From assembly GCA_963210315.1 (NCBI GenBank), contig OY723292.1, positions 930,001-994,000 on the forward strand: 64,000 bases of DNA. Reading direction: 5' to 3'. Under the pieces are notes generated by a model. That model saw only the letters and a list, made by a program, of their open reading frames with translations. It was not told the origin of the DNA and ran no database searches. The translations under genes were made by a program, and so were the position numbers. The stretch comes from Rhynchopus euleeides. Its lineage: Eukaryota > Euglenozoa > Diplonemea > Diplonemida > Diplonemidae. Below, one piece after another: positions 52,629 through 62,000 of this stretch (the first letter of the stretch is position 1; each line of letters starts with the position of its first letter).

Positions 52629-53768
52629 ATGAGGCGATGCGGGGGGCGAGGGCACCGATGCTCACTGTGCGACATCCCAGAAGAACGCTGGTATCAACAG
52701 GTGCATCGATACCCGCACCTGACTCTCTCTGAGATGAAAGAGGCTGGCTACCCCTCCCTCTTGGCAGGTGTGCTTCCCAATGCCCGCTACGTCACCCCAG
52801 CACTCCATGACTGCAAGGGGCTCGCCATGCGGCTGATCAGGGTACTGGATGAGACAACAAAAAAAATATTCGACAAGACCTGTACAAACCTTGCACTGAA
52901 TGTGTCGCAGAATGGGACAGGTGCTCAGTTCCGGAAGGTCGTGCTTGCCATGTCACAGGACACCACCTACAAGGGCTTGTTCCGCTACCTCTTTGTCTCC
53001 CTTGCAGACCTCATGCATTTCCGGTATGCAGACATCCCCTGGCGCTTCTGGGGATGCAAGGATGAGTCAGCCCGGATTCCCTTCTTGCGTGCTCGGATCT
53101 CAGGGCATATATTTCACTGGTTGATGGAGCATGCTGAAAAGGGATCAACGCGCAATGCCTACGTACACAGTCTCCATCATTGGTGGGCTCCAGAAGATGC
53201 AGTGCCTCTGCAGAACAACGACGAATTTGAAGAAGCAGAGAACGGACATCGCAAGAAAGATGCCGTTACAATCGCCAGCTCCGCAACTTACGAGAGAGAT
53301 CTTGCGATGGCAGAAGAGAAGCGGCGCGCATCGGGCATGCCTTGGAAGGTTGCGCACCTGTCGCAGGACGGGATCCTCGGGTATAGAGAAGTCATCCTGT
53401 GTCCGTGTCTGCACACCCGACACACTCATAGATTGGCTGTGTATGTTCTTTGCACACAGTTGACACAGCTGCAGAAGGGGTTTGTGCACTGCAACACACA
53501 GGACTTCGTTGAACCCATCAGCGCGCCCTACTTCCTGTTCCGGTTCCCCGAAGGACACCGCAAATTATCGCTCTGCTTGTGCAAAATGCCAATCCCGCTG
53601 GGGGCGACTTTCACACCATTCGTGTCATCCGAGGCGACTTTGAGCACGCTTGACCAACGCGCACAGCAGGAGGGGGATGACAGTTCTGACGAAGAAGATG
53701 AGGCCTGCAGGATGGCTTGTCTTGCCCAAGGTGTAACACAACTACGACAGGCGATGGCCGCACTTTGA
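52629..53768 (+). CDS. 379-residue transposon protein, unrecognised
   Basis: The intact copy. The N-terminus has a Cys/His knuckle (CGGRGHRCSLC), then RYVTPALHDCKGLAMRLIRV. The P-x-L-H-x-x-x-G arrangement after a Cys pair reminds me of uncharacterised proteins carried by mobile DNA in other eukaryotes; this is memory-based and unverified. The middle is rich in Trp/His (FHWLMEHAEKG, SLHHWWAPEDA) and the C-terminus is acidic (GDDSSDEEDEA). No clear DDE triad or other nuclease motif. Preserved as a full frame inside a TA-flanked element, it is a candidate transposase or a portion of one. Confidence 0.6.
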   Translation: MRRCGGRGHRCSLCDIPEERWYQQVHRYPHLTLSEMKEAGYPSLLAGVLPNARYVTPALHDCKGLAMRLIRVLDETTKKIFDKTCTNLALNVSQNGTGAQFRKVVLAMSQDTTYKGLFRYLFVSLADLMHFRYADIPWRFWGCKDESARIPFLRARISGHIFHWLMEHAEKGSTRNAYVHSLHHWWAPEDAVPLQNNDEFEEAENGHRKKDAVTIASSATYERDLAMAEEKRRASGMPWKVAHLSQDGILGYREVILCPCLHTRHTHRLAVYVLCTQLTQLQKGFVHCNTQDFVEPISAPYFLFRFPEGHRKLSLCLCKMPIPLGATFTPFVSSEATLSTLDQRAQQEGDDSSDEEDEACRMACLAQGVTQLRQAMAAL

Positions 53769-54083
53769 CACCTCAAATTCTAACCGCTCACCTCCGCAGG
53801 TGTAGCCGCTACCAGGAGGATAGGTAGGTAGTCCAGAGTCCGGGGAAACTGACAGAAGCAAAACAAGCCCCTCCCCATCCCTCTTCCACCATGATTTTAC
53901 CCCCCACGCCAGTAGACTGTAACTATATCATGGGAAAAATGGATGAAAATAGGTGAAAAGACTCCCGCTAGGGGGAGTCAGACTCCCCCTAGCGGGAGTA
54001 TAGACTCCCGCTAGCGGGAGTCTTTGACACCCGCTCAGACTCCCGCTCCCAGACTCCCGCTAGGGCCGCTGGAGTCCACCGTG

Positions 54084-54355
54084 TACAAAAATTCTTAGAA
54101 AAAAAGTTCAGAATCCTGAAAGTGGGGAACAAGCCCCCCAGTTAGGAACAGCCCTGCCTACGACTTGTGTTTTTTTTCACCCGATTCTCGATTCCTGGAA
54201 TCGGATTCTCGATTCCGGGAATCCGATTCTCGATTCCCGGAATCCGATTCTGGAATCGAGAATCGGATTCCAGGAATCGAGATTTTCGATTCTCGATTCC
54301 GAATCAGAATCGAAAAACGGAATCCAAATCGAAAAGTGGAATCCGATTCCAATGT
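54084..54355. repeat. GGAATCGATTC minisatellite
   Basis: From about 54180 to 54355 the sequence is a series of CGATTCTCGATTCC, GGAATCGGATTC and GAATCGAAAA words in both orientations. It is shadowed at 49197-49245 by the same words. Confidence 0.85.
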
Positions 54356-55057
54356 AGCCCTTGGATATGAGACAGCGACGCTCCCTGTGTCTGTAGCACA
54401 GGAAGGTTGTAGTTGCACGCTCTGTGCCACCGCCTCCCCCAATGCGGGCACACCTTCCGAGGCCTGCAAAACTAGGGTGGCGGTGCGAAAAGAAGTGGCT
54501 CTACGCATTTGCTCTCTTTGATCTGCGCCTGTTCTTGAGGCGTAGTCAATCCAGGAAAATTGAAGGCGTGCGGATCCTTGCGAATGCTTCACACCCCCCC
54601 CCCCCAATGGATCAGCTGTCGTTGATCCAAACGCGATGTATCAGATGCGGCGCACAAACAGACACAACATTACATTTTCTTTATTGGAGATGTGCTAACA
54701 ACTCAGGAAGCTGTGTGGGGCAGATCATGCAGGAACACACCACACCTGCATACAGGCATGTGTGTGGGAGTGTTCTCGCGATCAATGAATGCCCGCTGGT
54801 TCTTCTCTCCTCTCCCTGATTTGCAGGCGCACAGTTTTGCCCGGTTTTGCCAATTTGGTGCACAAAAAACAACACACTTCGGGATCTCCCCCCACCCCCC
54901 CCCTCTGCCTTGTACAACATCTCTGGTGTCGTGATGAACGTTCCTCTTTTAACGAACAAGCTGACATGCAAATGGAATGACTGAAGACATCACTGCGGTC
55001 ACATAGGCTACATAAACCTGACTACAATGATGACACCAGTTACGCACATTTCCACAG

Positions 55058-55452
55058 ATGAGTGCCTTGACGTTTGATCATGAGAACCAAAGAACGTTTT
55101 TGCATACCATCACAGCCTAATTGCCCACACAGTACAACAACACAACACAGGCCGGAAAAAACACTGGATTTCAGACACAACCTGCATAACGAGTGAAGGG
55201 TGATCATTCTTGTACTCCCTTCAAATTCGATTTCACTACCCCCCCCTCTGCCTTGTACAACATCTCTGGTGTCGTGGGGGTCTTCACTGGTCGACAAACT
55301 TCGTCAGTTTTCAGCCAATTCAACAGGAAATGCACCAAAATGCACTGACGATCACCCCGTAGCGAAGACCCCCCAGTGACTACAAAAAGGACTAACACTG
55401 CGAGAAGGTGCTGGGAGATTTACTTTTCCATTCCCTCTCGACGATCAAACCC
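55058..55452. repeat. Dispersed repeat, copy 2, blocks in swapped order
   Basis: Block TGCCTTGACGT...ATTTCACT (55058-55237) comes before block GCGAGAAGGTGCTGGGAGA (55396 on), the reverse of the order at 1180-1432. The mini-element lies between. Confidence 0.75.
55276..55373. mobile_element. 98-bp mini-element with GGGGGTCTT ends, copy 3
   Basis: Same 98-99 bp as 32301-32399 and 35046-35144 but in unrelated flanks, showing that this unit itself is mobile. Left end GGGGGTCTTCACTGGTCGAC, right end AGCGAAGACCCCC. Confidence 0.75.
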
Positions 55453-56029
55453 CCTCTGCCACCCCTTACTTCCCGGGTTTGGCGCACAAACAACTCATTA
55501 CGACGGGTGTGGGGACCCCGCTCTTCTACACCTTTCTGAGCAAAAGGGCCCTCAGGCCTGCAGGGCTCTCTCTCTCTCTCATCCCCTCCACCTGCACCCC
55601 GATGCCCGCCCTCAAGCCTTCGCTTTGGAGACGCTGTGCAGTCCCCTCAACTCTAACCCGAGGGATCGTTGCAGCACCGCACTATCACGGGTCCTAGGGT
55701 TGGAGGGGCGGAGGGCGGGAATGAAACCAGTTTCGAACCGTGCGTGTCGCCCCAATCAGATCTCGCCACCCCCCCTCCGCATTTTTTAAAAGAATTTCTT
55801 GAATTGCAAACAAGTCCACCACAGGGCGTTGTTGCTTGGGACTGTGGCCTCACAGCACAACACGACCTACACACCACCGCCCATGCCAGCCAGCACCGAC
55901 CCTCCCCCCTCCCCCCCGCCCCCCCGGGGGCAACACACGGGAGTAAACAGGGGTGGGATCAGCAGCGGTGGCGGTGCTGGTGGGGGGTGTCGTGGTGAAA
56001 GGGGAAGCCCCCCACCCCCCACCCCCAAA

Positions 56030-59000
56030 ATGGCCCAATATGGGGCAAGGCAGGTCATCACGAACCTGACGGAGATGCTGGATGGCCTGTGCTTCGACAT
56101 CCAGTTTCGGAACGGGGTTCCAGCGGTGACCTCGTTTGACCGCGCGTTTGGGTTTATCGATGACACCTTTGTCACCATCGCTGAGATGCAAAAGGACCGA
56201 TCCACATCTCTCCACGACAGGGACGATCTCCTCACAATGCGCGACACGCTTGAGACCCTCAACGGCACTCTCGAGAAGCTGGGGCAGTGCCAATCCCAAG
56301 CGATCTTCCTCTGCCCGCTGTTCGAAGGTACCCCTCAGGGCGAGTCCCTCCGCCAGTGGCACGACTGCATCGCAGCCATCCAACGCAACGGCTACCGCGC
56401 CTCCACCCTCGCCACCTCAGAGTGGGAGCAGAAGCTCCTCGAGATGAATCGCGACTTCGAGACCTTCACCCTTAGCCTCGGATGCCTTGCCGACACCATG
56501 CAGGCGAAGGTGCACCGCCTCTTCTTCTGCGAGCCGAAACAGGTCTTGGAGGTGGCACGCGCGATGCGTTCCCACGACTGCGTCGGGCAGGTCTCGCCCT
56601 TCCTGAGGGAGATGTTCGAATTCGAGGCAGTGGAGACGGAGGCCGCATCCCCTTCCTCAGCTCTGGTGCCACACCCGCCGGTGCCGGCGCAGGGCACACC
56701 CACACGCCGACAGAGCAGCCTCAGCTCGATCGACATCTGCACCTCGCTTCTGAATAATAACGACGCGCAGGGCGCAGGATGGATCACAGGCCTGACGAGC
56801 GAGCGAGGCGAGACATTGGAGCTGCTTCAGCCTGTCGAACTCATCTCCGATGTTGGCGGTGTCCCCACCGAGGTTCCTATGGAACAGTGGATGAAGGAGC
56901 TGGAGAGTGAGATGGGTGCCGCGATGCGCCACCACGCCATTGCAGCCTCCGTGACATACCACCTCGAACCCCTCCGCGCCTGGGGTGTGGACCGCCCCGC
57001 GCTGTGCACCGTGCTGGGGCTGCACATCGCCATGACGAAGAAGGTTGAGGACGCCTTCCAAAACCACATGCAGGTCCCCCAGGGGCAGTCGCGGCTGGGG
57101 AGGGAGATGGGTGCGATCCTTACACACATCGGCGCGCAGGTCGCGGAGATCTTCCTCTGGATCCGCAGCGGGAACCGGACCTCGCGGGCGCGGCACCTCC
57201 TCACGACCCTGCTCTACTGGAAAGGGGTGGTCTCTCTGCTGATCGATCAGGGCACCGACAGCAGCACCGATGTAGTCTGGAAGAGGCAGATGCGGTGGTA
57301 CGCCGTGCTGCCTGATAGTGTAACTATTCTTATCCGTGACAGGCAGGAGTCGAACCAGGGGTGCCGGCGTGGCACCGTTCTGAACATCGAGGGATCCCTC
57401 GGCGTAGCGGAGCACACGGTGTTGGAGGCAGTCGAGCAGGACAGGCTCGGGACAGGGAGGCTGTTCTGCTCGCAGCTCGATGTGTCGTATGACTTCCACG
57501 GGGAGTATTCCTTCCCCCTGCAGAGATGCACCCTGGCGGCGGCGGACGTCGCGACGGCGACATCGGGTGCGATCCTCCAGGCCCTCCACACAAAATATGC
57601 AGGCGCGCTGCTGCACTGCCCGATGAAGGGGTGTGACCCGACCTGCATCCCCGCGTTTTCTCCCGGGGAGTTCGTCGAGGATCTCGCGCGGATTCTCGGA
57701 AAGAAATGTTATGTGGTGCAGTGCGGGCCTGACAGCACCGCCGCGGAGATGGCCCGCTACCTCGTGGGGGCGTTCGCCAGCGGGCATTGGCTTGTCTTCA
57801 ACCATGTGGATCTCCTGGAGGCGGCTGTGATATCAACCATTGCGGAGGGGGCGGGCGCGGTGCGGCACACCCTGCTTAGCAAATCGACGACGTATCAATT
57901 TGAGGGGAAGGTCACGCCTCTGCTGACCGACAGCTTCGGCGTGTTTGCGACGCTCTCCGGCGATGCGGTGTTGCCCACTACAGACCTCTGCCTGCATGAG
58001 CTCCGCAAGGTTCTCCCACCCATCGCCGTGCCTCTGGTGAGGCCGGAGCAGATGCTGACGCAAAGCTTCAACCTCATCGGCGTCGACGATTTTTCCGGAA
58101 CCCTCGGTCGGCAAGCCGTGTCAGTGTTGGAAAGGCTCAGCGACGGGTTCGACCTCGACCCGGATGACACCGCATCACACTGCCTGAGGCTGCTCCCCCA
58201 TGTGGCGGGGGCCCCGATCACCCGCAGCTCCGGGGCTGCGGCGCAGGTCATGCTTGCACTCTACAAAGTGATACGCTGGTCGCTCCACCCCAGCCACCGC
58301 GCCAAGGTGGAGGATATTATACAGGCCTGCTTCAACACGCCACTCCCAGCCGTGATTCCCACACTGATGGACAACACAAACCACCGGCTGGAGCTGTCGA
58401 TAAAATCCATGGGGTTCACCCCAGGGAGGGAATTCATGACCCACTGTGAGAATCTTTTTGAGGCGCTACAGACAGCCCCTGCGGTGGTAATCCAAGGCCC
58501 TGCGTCGTGTGGGAAGACCGCCCTCTGGCAGGTGGTGCGACAGGGGCTGCTTCCGGAGGCGTCGTGCAAAATGGTTTTCGCGAAGCTCCGGGGCTTCGAC
58601 AGCTTCTTCGGGTCCTTCGACGCATCGAACGACTGGAACGACGGGCTGTTCACAACGATCTTCCGCCGCCTGGTTGTCACCGGGGGGTCCCCCCCTGAGC
58701 AAATCGAGACGGGGCATGGCAACGCCACAAGCGCCACCAATGCCCTGTCTGTGGGCCAGCTCTCCCCCTCACAGTCGCCCCTGGTGCCGCAGGAGGAGGC
58801 GTCTGTCCAGGAGGAGCTGCCGCCGCATAACATCGAGGGATGCGATGATCAGCATTGGATTGTCATAGATGGGATCCCCGAGGGTGATGTGTTGGCCCTG
58901 CTGCTGAAGCTGCTGGACCCGTCGTGCCGTGCGCTGCACCTGCCGAACGGGGAGGTGATCCGCGCGCTGCCCGGCATGAAGGTTCTCTTTGAGGTGGAGG

Positions 59001-62000
59001 GGTCGGTCGTCGTGCCCACGCAGATGCAGTCGCAGTTCCCGGTGCTCCGGATGCCTGCCGGGACCCTGAGTGCGGCGGACTACATCACCTACCACGCGAG
59101 CAAACCCGATTTCTACCTGGGTGCCTACCGCAAAGCGGCAATCTCCGTTCTGTCGCGTCTCGTCCCACCCCTCTTGGAGTGGGCTGCTGATCAAGGCCTC
59201 GTGCGTGACTGGGATAACAACAAGGTATTCTAGAGAAAGTGGGAGGGGGGGGGGGGTCAATCAGGAGAGAGAGTGTGTCGTGTCTGAGCCTTGCTCTTGT
59301 TATATCATGTCATGTGAGAAAACTGAAACCCGCCCTTGCCTGACCCTCCCCCACTCACAGGACCCGCAGTCGCACCCGCATGCGTATTTCCCAGTCACCT
59401 GTGCGAATATGGTGCGGAGCTGCTTCAACGTCATCAACGGGTTTATGAACAAACGCAAAGACGCGCAGTATTCACACGAGGAGAAGGGCCTCTCCGAGTC
59501 CTGCGTGGAGCCCGTCCTCATGTTCTCCTGCGTCTGGAGCTTCGGCATTGCGCTGGCTGTGGGGCACCCACAGCAGGTCGCATTCAATCAATTCTTCCGC
59601 AACCTCGTCATCGACAAGGGCCTGCACGCGCGCTACCCTATGCCCATGGGGGACGACCTGGGGCTGGTGTTCGAATACGCATACGATGTGGGGTCGCGTG
59701 AGTGGATCCGTTGGCCTGCGCTCCCCGAGTGCGAGCACCCCACACCCGAGGCGATGGCCGCCCTCCGGCACCACTTCATCAGCGAGGAGACGGCGATCCG
59801 CATGACATGGCTCCTGAAGCACCTCGGCGACAAGGCAGCGCATGTCCTCATCGCCGGGCCCCCGGGCACCGGGAAGTCATCGATCCTCGTGAAGTCACTG
59901 CGGCACAGCGTCAGCGTCTACTGCGCCAACGCCACCCCGAAGCACCTGGTGGACACAGTCGGGTCGCGCCTCCAGAAGACACGCCGCAACGTGATCCAGC
60001 TCCCCGACAAGCTGGAGCGCCCCCTCACCCTCACTCTGGAGGCGGCGGAGCTTGCCTCCCCGGACTGCTTCGAGCTCGTCAGGCAGTTCAAAGACACAGG
60101 GGGGTGGTACGACGACTACACATGCGAGCACCTCCAGGTTCAGGACATCGCCTACGCTGCCTGCTGCGACTCTACGGGAATCCTCAAATTCTCCGTCAGA
60201 GACCTGGAGGGGTTCCACTTCATCACACACGCGGGGCCTGGCCCTGCTGAGGTCCGCGAGGCCGTCCTCCAGATGCTCCTGCAGTGCATCCGCACCGGGT
60301 TAGGCACAGCCTCCTCAGAGGACGAGGGAAACGCTGCCAACAGGATCCCCCCTTCACGCGAGAGCTCTGCTGGATCAGCAGCTGCTTCAAAGGCAAAGCC
60401 GCTGGGGAAGGCCGCGATCCGGGCGCGGGATATCCTGGACAGCGCCCCAGCCATGGCAGATGTTGTGGTAGAATTGTATGCCGACGTCACTGCGAGGTTC
60501 ACAGAGGCGGACGGGCGGAACCTCTGGAATGTCACCGTGGTGTCGAACATACTGCAGGGCATCCGGCTGCACGGCATCACGCAGGGCACCAGCGTTGGGG
60601 ATCTGCAGCGCCTCTTCCTCAACGAATGCTTCAACTCCTTCGGCAGCAGGTTCGACCCCTGCAGCCCCGAGCGCCGCTGGATCGAGAGCCGCGCCTGGGA
60701 GCTGACCCTCAAGGCCTTCCCAACGCTCTCCAGCTCCCCCGTCAGCCAGATCCGCGGCAGATCGTGGTTTGGTGGGCCCAGGGAGCACATCAACGGCGAA
60801 ACTACCTCTGCCTGGCGAGAGGCGCTGTGCCAGGGGTCACTCGCCTATGAGGATGCGCTGCTGTCAGAGCCTCTGAGGGAGAGGCAGCGCTGCCTCCGCG
60901 AGCTGCTGGCGAACCCAAAGGGGGACAGCGTGTTGGGGAACGTCACGTCGCTGCTGCGTGCCCTCTCGCGCGACAAGTGTGGGGGTGGGGGTCATGCTCT
61001 GCTGCTGGGGCAGTCCATCAATCCGAATATCCACGAAGTTCGCCTCGCAGCCTTCCTCAAAGATGCGAAGGTGTTCCGCCCGAGGCCCCAGCCGTATGCC
61101 ACGATGAAGGACTGGCGTGAGACGCTGAAGACGATCTGCCTGACAGCGTTTGTGTCATCCCAGCCGTGCGTCGTGGTGGTGGATGCCTGCACCGCCTCCC
61201 CTGAGGGGATTGCGGATGTCGCTGCCCTGGCGAAGCACGGGGGTGCCCCGGGGCTCTTCTCGAGGTTTGACTGGGCGTCGCTCACGCAGACCCTCGTGAA
61301 CTCCCTCAAACACAAGGGGGTGGTGGTGCAGGGGAAAGACCATGTGAGGCGGGTGCTCCGCGCGACGCTCCTCCAGAAGCTGCACTTTGTGGTGGTGCTG
61401 GACCCGCAGAGCGACACCTTCGCGAAGACGGTGAGGGATAACGTGGTGTTCCAGACGCACTTCCAGATGATGTCACTCTCACGCACAGACAGGCACCACC
61501 TGCAGCTCTCCTGTGGCGATGCGGCGCCGGAGTACTGCGACATTGTCCCCGCAAAGGAAGCCGCTGAGTCGAGCGCGGCGAACGGCAGTCCCACGCCGAC
61601 CCGCGTGCCGCTGTCGAAGAAGACGCTGCTCGATGTGTGCATCGATCTGTTCTATATGGCGAAAGAGGCCCTGGGGGATGACACGACGCCTGCGGTGGAG
61701 CCGTACCTCACCAACGTCGACACATCGCCCCTGTCCCTGAGGAAGATGATACTGCTGAGCAAACGTATATACGACGCGCTCGATGCGGTTAACGCAAAGC
61801 AACACTCGCAGATGCAGGCGTGTCTGCATGAGTTGGATACGGTCGACCCTGCGACGGTCAACGCCGACGGTTCGATGGAGGCGAATTATCTGCAGATCCG
61901 GAGGCGCTGGTCGTCTGCTCTCGAGTCTGCGCAGATGAATGCGAAGCGGATGCGCGGCGACTCGATATTCCTCGCCGCTTTCAACACGTGGGGTGTGGGG

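Larger units (their letters stand above)
51193..54083 (+). mobile_element. CACGGTGGACTCC element, copy 2
   Basis: CACGGTGGACTCCAGCGG at 51193 and its inverse ending 54083, TA on both sides. Same internal layout as copy 1 in mirror orientation: left end array, 126-residue gene (broken here), internal end-like segment at 52514-52615, 379-residue gene (intact here), right end array. 2891 bp, of which 533 bp is a later retroposon. Confidence 0.88.
54356..56029. other. Intergenic region of shuffled repeats
   Basis: No gene. CTTGTACAACATCTCTGGTG occurs at about 54913 and 55252. The repeat shared with 1180-1432 is at 55058-55237 and 55392-55452, and the 99-bp mini-element sits between them at 55276-55373. 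C-rich runs precede the dynein start. Confidence 0.6.

Noticed and set aside
59070..59230. Second frame overlapping the end of dynein exon 1
   Set aside because: It is only the upstream extension of the exon 2 frame; splice sites at 59225 and 59361 explain the join.
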